Shown: in pieces, positions 16,845-25,339 of the stretch | Position numbering within the stretch: the stretch's first letter is position 1 | How the letters are laid out: the number at the start of each line of letters is the position of its first letter | Source of the DNA: JAJUFS01 sp036381175 | GTDB lineage: Bacteria > Pseudomonadota > Gammaproteobacteria > Natronospirales > JAJUFS01 | Assembly (NCBI GenBank): GCA_036381175.1 | Contig: DASVDI010000027.1 | Location: 18,918 to 82,917, forward strand | Length of the DNA stretch: 64,000 nucleotides | Direction of reading: 5' to 3' | Made by a program: the position numbers and the translations under genes | Notes under the pieces: model-generated | What the model saw: only the letters and a program-made list of their open reading frames with translations | What the model was told of the DNA's origin: nothing | The model's database searches: none

Positions 16845-17001
16845 GTGGGCTGCAACGGGTGGCGTGAAGACGGCCCGATTGTAACCCTTCGTTGCGGGTA
16901 ATCCACAAACGCGCCGCTGCACGTTATGTCACGGCAAACAGGTTATTTAAAGGCGGTGACGCGTTAGTATTGTGGAGAATTTCCATGCTGGAGGCGCCAT
17001 C

Positions 17002-17712
17002 ATGCAACGTCGATTTTTCGCCTTGTCCGCGCTGTTCGCACTGCTTTTCCTGGCCGCCTGCCAGCCCGTTCCGATGACAGAAACCCTCCGCACGGTGGCA
17101 GTAAGCGGTGAAGGCGAGATTTCCGTCGCACCCGAGATTGCCACGGTGCATCTTGCCGTCGAGGCCCGCGACCGCGACCTTGCCGCCGCCCAGGCACAAG
17201 CCGGCAAGGTAGTCGATGCCGTGCTGGAGCTGACCGATTCACTGAAGATTCCGCGCAAGCAGGTGAGCTCGACACAACTGCGGGTGCATCCGGAGTACGA
17301 CTGGAACGAAGGCCGCCAGGTTTTTCGCGGCTACCTCGTGCAACGCGATATCCAGGTCGAACTCCAGGACCTCGCCAAACTCGGACCGCTGCTGGAACGC
17401 GCGATGGCGGCGGGCGTCAACAACGTGAGCCCTCCCGAGCTCAACGTGGAGGACCCGCGAAAGCTGCACCGCGAAGTGCTGCAACTCGCCGCCGCGGATG
17501 CGAAAGCGAACGCCGAAGCGCTCGCCGAGACGCTGGACGCAACACTTGGCGACGTACAGCGCGTGAATGCCGTGGAGGACGCTCCGCCCCGGCCCCTGAT
17601 GGAGCGAATGATGCCGATGAGTGCGGCCGATTCCGCGAGTGCCGAGCAGACCTACCAAACCGGGCAGATCACGATGCGCGTAACCGTGCAGGCGGAGTTT
17701 GAGCTGCGTTGA
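17002..17712 (+). CDS. SIMPL-domain (DUF541) lipoprotein
   Basis: A 236-residue envelope protein. The N-terminus is a lipoprotein signal with lipobox LAAC, giving Cys19 as the probable lipidated residue. The rest matches the SIMPL/DUF541 fold: VSGEGEISVAPEIATVHLAV at the start, QVSSTQLRVHPEYD in the middle and RVTVQAEFELR at the end. SIMPL proteins are periplasmic or outer-membrane-linked and poorly defined. ATG 17002 has GGAGG upstream and begins the signal peptide. Confidence 0.85.
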   Translation: MQRRFFALSALFALLFLAACQPVPMTETLRTVAVSGEGEISVAPEIATVHLAVEARDRDLAAAQAQAGKVVDAVLELTDSLKIPRKQVSSTQLRVHPEYDWNEGRQVFRGYLVQRDIQVELQDLAKLGPLLERAMAAGVNNVSPPELNVEDPRKLHREVLQLAAADAKANAEALAETLDATLGDVQRVNAVEDAPPRPLMERMMPMSAADSASAEQTYQTGQITMRVTVQAEFELR

Positions 17713-17739
17713 TATTCAGGGTCGGCCCTCGCGCCGCTC

Positions 17740-18567
17740 TCATGAAGCTTCGCCGGGTATGTGCTGGCTGGAATCGCGTTCTGGTTGCGTGCGCGGGTCG
17801 GGTGGGAGTACGGCTTCAAGCAGTTCGCGCGTGTAAGGATGTTTCGGCGATTCGAAGATGACATCGCGCGGGGCGAATTCCACGATCCGCCCGTCATGCA
17901 TGACCATCACCTCGTCGCAGAGGTAACGCACGGCGGTCATGTCGTGGGCGATGAAGATCATGCCGATGCCGAGATCGCGGCGAAGTGTTGCGAGCAGGCC
18001 GAGAATCTGTCCGCGGATCGAGGTGTCCAGCGCGCTGACCGGTTCGTCGCAAACGAGCAGACGCGGTTCGCAGATGATCGCGCGCGCAATACCGACGCGC
18101 TGGCATTGGCCGCCGGAAAGTTCGTGCGGATAACTTGATGCAAGGTCTGTATCGAGGCCGACGCGGCGCAGGGTTTCGAGCGCGGTTTCGTGACGTTGTG
18201 TCGCGTTTTGTTGCGGACAATGCACGCGCAGCGGTTCTTCGAGAATGCGCGTAACGGTCATGCGGGGATTCAACGAGGCCAGCGGATCCTGGAAAACGGC
18301 CTGCATTTGCCGGCGTGCCGAGCGCAATTCGCGCGATTTCATTTTCTCCAGGTTCGCGCCGAGAAGGTTCACGCTGCCCGCGTGTTCTTCGAGTTGCAGG
18401 ATCGCTCGCGCGAGAGAGGATTTGCCGCAACCGGATTCACCGACGATACCGAGTGTCGCGCCCTCGGTGAGCGTAAAACTCACGCCATCGACCGCGCGCA
18501 AGCGCGGCTTGCCCGGCCGCGCGTATTCCACGACGAGATCGCGCACCTCGAGCAGGCTTTCAGTCAC
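17740..18567 (-). CDS. oppF: Oligopeptide/dipeptide ABC transporter ATP-binding protein OppF-like
   Basis: A 275-residue ATPase with Walker A GESGCGKSS, a Q-loop near AVFQDPLASLNPRMTV, signature LSGGQCQR and Walker B LLVCDEPVSALD. The SLNPRM segment and the C-terminal HPYTRELLEAV extension are typical of the Opp/Dpp F subunits. It powers peptide import with OppD. Its start overlaps oppD by 8 bases; it ends the operon. Confidence 0.9.
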   Translation of the reverse strand: MTESLLEVRDLVVEYARPGKPRLRAVDGVSFTLTEGATLGIVGESGCGKSSLARAILQLEEHAGSVNLLGANLEKMKSRELRSARRQMQAVFQDPLASLNPRMTVTRILEEPLRVHCPQQNATQRHETALETLRRVGLDTDLASSYPHELSGGQCQRVGIARAIICEPRLLVCDEPVSALDTSIRGQILGLLATLRRDLGIGMIFIAHDMTAVRYLCDEVMVMHDGRIVEFAPRDVIFESPKHPYTRELLEAVLPPDPRTQPERDSSQHIPGEAS

Positions 18568-19513
18568 GTTTCACCTCGGCATGACAGGCGACGAAATGCG
18601 TCGGTGAAATGGCAAGCCAGGGCAATGGCTGCTGGCAACGGTTCATGATGTCTTCACAACGCGGCGCGAATGCGCAACCCGCCGGCAGTTTGTCGGGTTT
18701 CGGCGGCTGGCCCGCGATCGGTTTCGGAATGCCGCCGTGCAGACGCGGTGCCGCGGCTAGCAGTCCGCGCGTGTAGCGATGACGTGGATCATCGAACAAC
18801 TCCTGCACCGTTGCGGTTTCGACAACGCGCCCCGCGTACATCACCGCAACGCGCTGCGCGATGCGCGCAACCACGCCCAGATCGTGCGTGATGATAATGA
18901 GAGAAAAGCCGAATTCCTGTTGCAGGTCCTTCAGCAAATCAAGGATCCGGCGCTGCACGGTCACGTCCAGCGCGGTGGTCGGCTCGTCGGCGATCATAAT
19001 ATCCGGTCGTCCGAGCAACGCCATCGCCAGCATGACGCGTTGGCGCTGGCCGCCGGACAGCTGGTGCGGATACTGCTTCATCCGTGTTGCGGGGTCGGGA
19101 ATGCGCACAAGTTCCAGCATTTCCTCGGCCGCTGCGCGCGCTGCCTTGCCCGTGAGTTTGCGATGCCGTTGGAGCACTTCGGCGAGTTGCGTGCCAATCC
19201 GAAGATAAGGATTCAGCGCGGTCATCGCGTCCTGGAACACGTACGCAATCTGTCCGCCGCGCACCGCGCGTATATCTTCGTCGTTCAAGGCGAGCAGGTT
19301 CTGGCCGTTCAACCAGGCTTCTCCGCTGATGACAGCGTTCGCCGGCGTGAGGCGCGTGAGCGCGAGAAAAGCCTGGCTTTTGCCCGCGCCCGATTCACCG
19401 ACGATGGCGAGAATTTCGTTCTTCGCGAGCTGGATATCGAGATTGTTGACGGCGGGAACGATGTGTTCCTGCTGCCGGAAATGCACGTTGAGCCGGCGGA
19501 TGTCGAGCAGCAT
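18560..19513 (-). CDS. oppD: Oligopeptide/dipeptide ABC transporter ATP-binding protein OppD-like
   Basis: A 317-residue ATPase: Walker A GESGAGKSQ, VFQDAMTALNPYLRIG, signature LSGGQRQR, Walker B IMIADEPTTALD. The C-terminal HRYTRGLLAA and a cysteine-containing tail (CAFAPRC, then CQQPLPWLA) are the conserved Opp/Dpp D extension. Start ATG 19513 overlaps the TGA of the upstream membrane-protein gene by one base (TGATG), indicating coupling. It pairs with OppF. Confidence 0.9.
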   Translation of the reverse strand: MLLDIRRLNVHFRQQEHIVPAVNNLDIQLAKNEILAIVGESGAGKSQAFLALTRLTPANAVISGEAWLNGQNLLALNDEDIRAVRGGQIAYVFQDAMTALNPYLRIGTQLAEVLQRHRKLTGKAARAAAEEMLELVRIPDPATRMKQYPHQLSGGQRQRVMLAMALLGRPDIMIADEPTTALDVTVQRRILDLLKDLQQEFGFSLIIITHDLGVVARIAQRVAVMYAGRVVETATVQELFDDPRHRYTRGLLAAAPRLHGGIPKPIAGQPPKPDKLPAGCAFAPRCEDIMNRCQQPLPWLAISPTHFVACHAEVKRD

Positions 19514-19917
19514 CAGGACATTCTCCGCCACCAGCATTGCACCGCCAACGGCAAGGCAACGAACAGCACCGCGCCGCAGGCGAAATCCAGCCACCAGGGA
19601 AACGGATCCAGGCGTTGCAGGCGTTCGAGCAAGAGGTACAGCACGAGCGCACAGGCGGCGCCCGGGAGTGCAGTGTTCACAATCTTGTTTTTAGCGTGTT
19701 CAGCCAGCGGCCAGCACAAGGGCAACGCAAGAATTGCAACCAGTGCACTGAACAGCAGGAAGCGCGCGATCGCGAGGCGCGCGAGCGGATGGCTTCCATC
19801 CATCAGCCATGCATCGGGAAGGTAATCGACGGACAACGCGTACCCGGCGCGCACGGTGACGAGCAGCGCGATGCCGGTGAGGAGAGAGAGCAGGATGTCG
19901 TTGATGGTTTTATTCAT
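19513..19917 (-). CDS. Hypothetical membrane protein inside the opp operon
   Basis: A 134-residue protein with about four membrane helices (about 8-28, 48-68, 80-98 and 104-124) starting at ATG 19917. It overlaps oppD by one base and is separated from oppC by a 200-base repeat-containing gap. I do not recognise the family. Its position suggests a transporter accessory or an inserted gene. Confidence 0.6.
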   Translation of the reverse strand: MNKTINDILLSLLTGIALLVTVRAGYALSVDYLPDAWLMDGSHPLARLAIARFLLFSALVAILALPLCWPLAEHAKNKIVNTALPGAACALVLYLLLERLQRLDPFPWWLDFACGAVLFVALPLAVQCWWRRMS

Positions 19918-19927
19918 TTGATTCTCG

Positions 19928-20090
19928 CGGAAATCCCCCCGCAAATCCCCCCGCTGTGCTTCGCACAGCGGCCCCCTTTTGCAAAGGGGGCTGCGTTCTC
20001 CCGGCGCCGTCGCAAGTCCAGCGATTCTGCAACCTGCTGAACGAAGCACTCCCTCCCTTTTTCGAAGGGAGGGCCGGGGAGGGATTTTCT
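19928..20090. repeat. Triple-hairpin intergenic repeat in the opp operon
   Basis: Three perfect hairpins in tandem: CCGCTGTGC (19951-19959) with GCACAGCGG (19963-19971); CCCCCTTT (19972-19979) with AAAGGGGG (19983-19990); CCCTCCCTT (20051-20059) with AAGGGAGGG (20065-20073). G/C-run repeats follow in both flanks. It resembles palindromic intergenic repeats scattered in many proteobacteria. It sits between oppC and the membrane-protein gene and may affect the mRNA levels of downstream oppD and oppF. Confidence 0.7.
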
Positions 20091-20117
20091 GCTCTCATTC
20101 CAGGCTGGAACCATCTG

Positions 20118-20987
20118 TCACCGATCCTTCGGATCGAGCGCATCACGCAATCCATCGCCAACAAAATTCAGGCAGAACAGCGTGGTGGCGAGAAATCCCG
20201 CCGGGAACAGCAATGTCCATGGCGCGATTTCCATTTCGCGCGCGCCTTCGTTCACGAGCGCGCCCCACGACGTTGCCGGTTCCTGCACACCGAGACCGAG
20301 AAAGCTCAGGAACGATTCAACCAGGATGACTTGCGGCACCGTCAGCGTCGTGTAGACAACAACCACGCCGAGAATGTTCGGCACGATGTGCCGGAAGATG
20401 ATCGCGAATCCCGAGAGTCCCGTGGCGCGCGCGGCGAGCACGAATTCCTTTTCCTTCAGCGAGAGTGTCTGGCCGCGCACGATGCGAGCCATGTCCAGCC
20501 AGTTCACGGCGCCAATGGCGATGAACACCAGCAGGATGTCGCGACCGAAGAACACCATCAGCAGGATCACGAAGAACATGAACGGCATCGCGTAGAGAAT
20601 ATCCACCGCGCGCATCATCACCGCATCGATGCGTCCGCCGAAGTAACCGGCAATCGCGCCCCAGCTGATGCCGATGACAAGGCTCACCAACGTCGCGACA
20701 AACCCGACGGCCAGTGAAATCCGTCCGCCTGCGAGCGTGCGCGCAAACAGATCACGGCCGAGCGCGTCGGTGCCGAACCAGTGCGCACTCGCGGCATCCG
20801 GCGGAATCGACATCATGCTCCAGTCGATGTGCGCGGGCTCGTGCGGCGTGAGCAACGGACCGAGGAAACACAACAGCGCGATGCCGGCGAGAATCACCGC
20901 CGCGGTTACCGCCGCGCGATTCTGGCGCAAGCGCTGCCACGCCATCGCGCCCGGCGAATGCAGCGAACGGTGCAGGATGGCACTCAT
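20118..20987 (-). CDS. oppC: Oligopeptide ABC transporter permease OppC-like
   Basis: A 289-residue inner-membrane permease with an N-terminal helix, then FGTDALGRDLFARTLAGGR, the classic entry to the permease domain, and five further helices. The cytoplasmic EAA loop is visible as EFVLAARATGLSGFAIIFRH. It overlaps oppB by four bases (ATGA). It forms the channel together with OppB. Confidence 0.92.
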   Translation of the reverse strand: MSAILHRSLHSPGAMAWQRLRQNRAAVTAAVILAGIALLCFLGPLLTPHEPAHIDWSMMSIPPDAASAHWFGTDALGRDLFARTLAGGRISLAVGFVATLVSLVIGISWGAIAGYFGGRIDAVMMRAVDILYAMPFMFFVILLMVFFGRDILLVFIAIGAVNWLDMARIVRGQTLSLKEKEFVLAARATGLSGFAIIFRHIVPNILGVVVVYTTLTVPQVILVESFLSFLGLGVQEPATSWGALVNEGAREMEIAPWTLLFPAGFLATTLFCLNFVGDGLRDALDPKDR

Positions 20988-21907
20988 CGGTAACGCACGC
21001 GTGGATCGAGCGCGGCGTACGCGAGATCCACCAGCAGGTTGAAAAGAATCACCAGCGCGCCGTAGAAAATCACCACGCCCAGGACCAGCGTGTAATCGCG
21101 GTTCAGCGCGCCGTGCACGAAGAAGCGCCCGATGCCGGGAATGCCGAAAATTTCCTCGACGACAACCGAACCGGTCAACACTGCGGCGGCGGCGGGGCCG
21201 AGATACGACACCACCGGCAGCAATGCAGGCTTGAGCGCGTGGCGCAGCAGCACTTCGCGCGGCGACAAACCTTTCGCGCGGGCAGTGCGGATGAAATCGC
21301 TATGCAGAACTTCCGTGACACTGGAGCGCGTCAGCCGCGCGATGTACGCGACTTGCGGCAAGGCGAGCACGATGACCGGCAACACGAGATACGGCAACGC
21401 GCCGTCATGCCAGCCGCCAGCGGGCAGCCAGTCGAAGTAAATCGCGAACACCAGCACGAGCAACGGCGCCATGACGAAATTCGGAACGGAAATGCCGGTC
21501 ATCGATGCCGTCATCACGGCGTGATCTGGCCAGCGATTGCGACGCAGCGCAGCGTAGCTTCCGGCGGCAACGCCACCGATCAACGCGATCAGCATCGCGA
21601 GTCCGCCCAGCGTCATCGACACCGGCAGGCCGGCGTAAATGAGTTCGCTCACGGTGTAATCGCGATACTGGAATGACGGACCGAAATCGCCCTGCAACAC
21701 GTCGCCGAGATAACGAACGTATTGTTGCAGCAACGGTTCATCGAGATGGTATTTCGCTTGCAGGTTCGCTTCGATTGCCGGCGGCAGCGCGCGCTCGAAA
21801 TCGAACGGCCCGCCCGGCGCGAAACGCACCAGGAAGAACGCGAGCGTGACCAGCAGCCACAGCGTCGGAATCGCGCTCGCAATGCGGATGAAAAGATAAC
21901 GCGCCAC
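20984..21907 (-). CDS. oppB: Oligopeptide ABC transporter permease OppB-like
   Basis: A 307-residue permease beginning with a helix and the RFAPGGPFDFER segment typical of OppB. It continues through six membrane helices with an EAA loop at FIRTARAKGLSPREVLLRHA. The final segment DLAYAALDPRVRY is the usual C-terminus. It starts one base after the oppA stop and overlaps oppC, so it is part of one operon. Confidence 0.92.
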   Translation of the reverse strand: MARYLFIRIASAIPTLWLLVTLAFFLVRFAPGGPFDFERALPPAIEANLQAKYHLDEPLLQQYVRYLGDVLQGDFGPSFQYRDYTVSELIYAGLPVSMTLGGLAMLIALIGGVAAGSYAALRRNRWPDHAVMTASMTGISVPNFVMAPLLVLVFAIYFDWLPAGGWHDGALPYLVLPVIVLALPQVAYIARLTRSSVTEVLHSDFIRTARAKGLSPREVLLRHALKPALLPVVSYLGPAAAAVLTGSVVVEEIFGIPGIGRFFVHGALNRDYTLVLGVVIFYGALVILFNLLVDLAYAALDPRVRYR

Positions 21908-21908
21908 G

Positions 21909-23531
21909 TCAATCCTTGATGTAAAGATCGCGGCTGGCGTGATGATCGAGAATGTTGTCCTCCCAGCCGCCGACGCGCGGGCTCACCAGGTGCTTGCTGA
22001 CGTAAATGTAGATCGGCAGGATCGGCTGGTCCGCCAGCATCATCGCTTCGGCGCGGCGATAAATTTCCATGCGTTTTTCCGGATCTGCGGTGTTCGACGC
22101 TTTCTCCAGCAGCGCGTCGTATTCCGGATTCGCGTAACCGTAATCGTTCACGCCGCTTTCGGAATGCAGCAGTTGCAGAAAGGTTTGCGGATCGTCGTAA
22201 TCGCCGACCCAGCCTGCGCGAAACACTTCGGTAATTTCCCGCTGGCGACGGTTCTGCAGGAACACGCGCCATTCTTCGTGCACGAGATTCGTATCCACGC
22301 CGAGATGTTTTTTCCACATGCTCGCGATGGCGATCGCGACGTGTTCGTGCGTGTCGCCGGTGTTGAAACGCAGTTCGACTTCCAATGGCTTGTCGTTCGA
22401 ATAGCCGGCTTCGCGATACAACCGTTGCGCGGTTTCGATGCGCTTTTCCATCGGCCAGCTCGCGTAATCCGGTAGCGGCGACTGGTAATTCTCGATACCG
22501 GGCGGCGTCAGCGTCCACGCCGGCAGTTCGCCACGGCCGAGCACCTTGTTCGCGATAATGTCGCGATCGATGACCATCGACAGCGCACGTCGCAGTTTCG
22601 GTGCATCCTTGAACGGCGGCTTGCGAAGATTGAAACCGTAGTAATACGTGCTGAGATACGGTGCGATACGCAGCGCTTCAGGCATCTCGCGCTTCAACCA
22701 TTCGTAGCGGCGCACGGGGATGGTCTGCGTGATGTCGAGTCCGCCCGCGCGAAATCGATTGAACTCCGCTTCCTCGTCGCCGATGGGATAGTAGTAAACG
22801 GTCTCGATGCGAACGTCATCCGCATCCCAGTAATGTTCGTTGCGCACAAGCTTGATGTGTCCGTTCACGATCCATTCATCAAGTCGGTAGGCGCCGTTCG
22901 AAACGAGATTGCCTGCGCGCGTGAATTTCTCGCCGTGCTTCTCGAGACTCGGAAGATGAATCGGATAGGTGCTGTGATGACTCAGCAGACGAAGCAGATA
23001 GGGCGCGGGTGATTCGAGGCGGATTTCAAGCTCGCGTTCGTCGCGCGCGATGACGCCGAGTGTTCCGGGTTTTGCATCGTTTGCGAGAATCGCGCGCGCA
23101 TTTTCGATGATGGCGAGCGTCTGCGCGTAGGGCGATCCCGTTTCCGGCGACAGGCTCCGGCGTATTCCCGCGACGAAATCCTTCGCAGTGACGGGATCGC
23201 CATTCGACCAGCGCGCGTCGTCGCGCAAATGGAATGTATAAACCCTGCCATCCTCGCTGATCTCCCAGCTTTCTGCCGTGCCAGGAAGAATTTTTCCGTC
23301 CGGCCCTTCGCGTGTAAGGCCTTCGTAAAGGTCGCGCAGAATGTTGGCCGCTTCCGCGCCACGCGCGCGATGCGGATCGAGCGATTCCGGTTCGAGATAA
23401 TTGCCGCGCCGAAGAACATCCGCGCTTTCTTCCGCCTGTCCTTGTGCCGATACCGCCGCAAACGCCGTAACGAACAGGGTTGACAGCACGCAAGCCGTCG
23501 CCAGCAAACGGCGCATCCCGCATCGGGTCAT
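21909..23531 (-). CDS. oppA: Periplasmic oligopeptide-binding protein OppA-like (copy 1)
   Basis: A 540-residue family 5 extracellular solute-binding protein with a cleavable signal peptide (about residues 1-31, ending VSAQG). Conserved segments include EPESLDPHRARG, DLYEGLTREGPDGKILPG, RDDARWSNGDPVTAKDFV and KPPFKDAPKLRRALSMVIDR. It binds peptides in the periplasm for OppBCDF. It is directly upstream of oppB. Confidence 0.92.
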   Translation of the reverse strand: MTRCGMRRLLATACVLSTLFVTAFAAVSAQGQAEESADVLRRGNYLEPESLDPHRARGAEAANILRDLYEGLTREGPDGKILPGTAESWEISEDGRVYTFHLRDDARWSNGDPVTAKDFVAGIRRSLSPETGSPYAQTLAIIENARAILANDAKPGTLGVIARDERELEIRLESPAPYLLRLLSHHSTYPIHLPSLEKHGEKFTRAGNLVSNGAYRLDEWIVNGHIKLVRNEHYWDADDVRIETVYYYPIGDEEAEFNRFRAGGLDITQTIPVRRYEWLKREMPEALRIAPYLSTYYYGFNLRKPPFKDAPKLRRALSMVIDRDIIANKVLGRGELPAWTLTPPGIENYQSPLPDYASWPMEKRIETAQRLYREAGYSNDKPLEVELRFNTGDTHEHVAIAIASMWKKHLGVDTNLVHEEWRVFLQNRRQREITEVFRAGWVGDYDDPQTFLQLLHSESGVNDYGYANPEYDALLEKASNTADPEKRMEIYRRAEAMMLADQPILPIYIYVSKHLVSPRVGGWEDNILDHHASRDLYIKD

Positions 23532-23604
23532 AGTTTTCTCCGGTGTTATCCGTATGGAATCTGCTTGCGCCAGAGTGTAGCGCCTGCGCGTTCGGAAGAA
23601 AGGC

Positions 23605-25197
23605 CTATTCGATCCAGAAGAGATGCTTCGTGTAGTGATGATCCATGAGGTTACCGGTGTAGCCGCCGACCGATGGCGAAACGAGCCGCGCCTTCGCGTA
23701 ATGGAACAAGGGAATCAACGGAACCTCGGCGTTAACTTCACGCGCGGCAGCCGAGAACAACTCAAGGCGTTTTTGTGCATCGCGCGTTGTTGCGGCCTGC
23801 TCGATGAGCGCGTCGTAGCGCGGATTGTTCCAGCCGAATTCGTTCATGCCGTGTTCGGAATGCAGGATTTCCGCAAAGCTGTTCGGATCGGGATACTCGC
23901 CGATCCAGCCCGAGCGAAAGACCTGCGTCTTCTCCCGTTGCTGGCGCGTCTGCAGATAGACTTTCCATTCCTCGTTGCGAAGGCGCGTTTCCACGCCGAG
24001 CTGCTGTTTCCACATCGCCGCAACCGCCGTCACGACGCGCCGGTCGCGGTCGCGCGTGTTGTAGAGCATTTCGACGGTTACCGGTTCTTCCGGTCCGTAA
24101 CCGGCATCAACGAGCAGCGCGCGTGCGGCCGCGTGCCGCTTTTCCATCGGCCAGGCCGCCCAATCGGGTTGCGGTGGTTTGTAATTGCCGATTGGCGGAA
24201 TCCATCCGAAAGCGGGCGTCTCGCCGCTGGCCACGATTTCGCGTGCCAGCAACTTGCGATCAATGACCATGGACAGCGCGCGGCGCACGCGCACATCGTC
24301 CAGCGGCGCGCGGGTGGTGTTGAGACCGAGGTAATAAACGCCGAACCACGGATGAATGCGCAGGACCTTCCCATAATTTTCGCGCAGCCAGCCGAGCCGG
24401 CCGGGCGGCACGCTGTAAGTAATGTGCACGTCGCCCGCCGTGAACCGCGCGAGTTCGGAGCGCTGGTCATCGATCGGCAGGTACGCGACGCGTTCAATGG
24501 CGACATTTTCGGCGTCGCGGTAGTGCGGATTCTTCTCAAGCAGGATGTGCGAATTCACCTGCCATTCGATCAATCGGTACGCGCCGTTGGACACCAGCGT
24601 GCCGGGCCGCGCCCAATGCTCCGTCGCCTGAACCGTTTCGGGATGCACGGGAAACGTGGAAGGGTGCGTGAGCGTGGCCAGGAAATACGGCGTTGGGGCG
24701 TTGAGTTCGACAACGAGCGTGCGCGGTTCGGGCGCACGGACGCCGAGTGTTTCGGGAGCGGCCGCGCCGCGGAGAATTCCGGCGGCGTTTTTGATCGGCA
24801 GCAGGGTTTCGCTGACGATGCCGCCCGTAGCCGGCGTCACTGCGCGACGAAAACTGAACACGAAATCGTTTGCGGTGACGGGATCACCATTCGACCAGCG
24901 CGCATCCGCGCGCAGATGAAACGTCCATTCAAGTCCGTCTTTGCTGACTGACCATTTCTGCGCCACGCCGCCGACGAGTTCGCCGGCCGCCGTCTCAGCC
25001 ATCAATCCCTCGAACAGATCACGCTGGATATTGCGCGCGGGCACGCCTTCGGAACGGTGCGGATCGAGACTTGCCGGTTCGGCCTGGTTGCCAATGCGAA
25101 GCACGCGCACACCATCCGGCGCTTCGCTGCACGCTGCCAGTAACGACAGGCATGCGAAGCCGACAACAAAGGCAGTCCGGCATGAAACAGGAGTCAT
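23605..25197 (-). CDS. Peptide-binding lipoprotein OppA-like (copy 2)
   Basis: A 530-residue family 5 solute-binding protein with a lipoprotein signal (lipobox LLAAC), so it is membrane-anchored, unlike copy 1. It shares EPASLDPHRSEG, RADARWSNGDPVTANDFV and VRRALSMVIDRKLL with copy 1, showing paralogy. ATG 25197 starts the signal peptide. It is the first gene of the opp operon and lies 73 bases upstream of copy 1. The two receptors probably give different peptide ranges. Confidence 0.9.
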   Translation of the reverse strand: MTPVSCRTAFVVGFACLSLLAACSEAPDGVRVLRIGNQAEPASLDPHRSEGVPARNIQRDLFEGLMAETAAGELVGGVAQKWSVSKDGLEWTFHLRADARWSNGDPVTANDFVFSFRRAVTPATGGIVSETLLPIKNAAGILRGAAAPETLGVRAPEPRTLVVELNAPTPYFLATLTHPSTFPVHPETVQATEHWARPGTLVSNGAYRLIEWQVNSHILLEKNPHYRDAENVAIERVAYLPIDDQRSELARFTAGDVHITYSVPPGRLGWLRENYGKVLRIHPWFGVYYLGLNTTRAPLDDVRVRRALSMVIDRKLLAREIVASGETPAFGWIPPIGNYKPPQPDWAAWPMEKRHAAARALLVDAGYGPEEPVTVEMLYNTRDRDRRVVTAVAAMWKQQLGVETRLRNEEWKVYLQTRQQREKTQVFRSGWIGEYPDPNSFAEILHSEHGMNEFGWNNPRYDALIEQAATTRDAQKRLELFSAAAREVNAEVPLIPLFHYAKARLVSPSVGGYTGNLMDHHYTKHLFWIE

Positions 25198-25339
25198 CTT
25201 ATTGGTATAGCAGGAAATTTTTGCGCGCGAGGCCTGGATGGAACGAGAAGCGGCGCAGAATCGAAGGTTAAGGAATGCTGTCCCGGATTTCACCGTGCTG
25301 GCGCACGATTTCATCCGGGCTGCAGATCACGCGCTTTCG

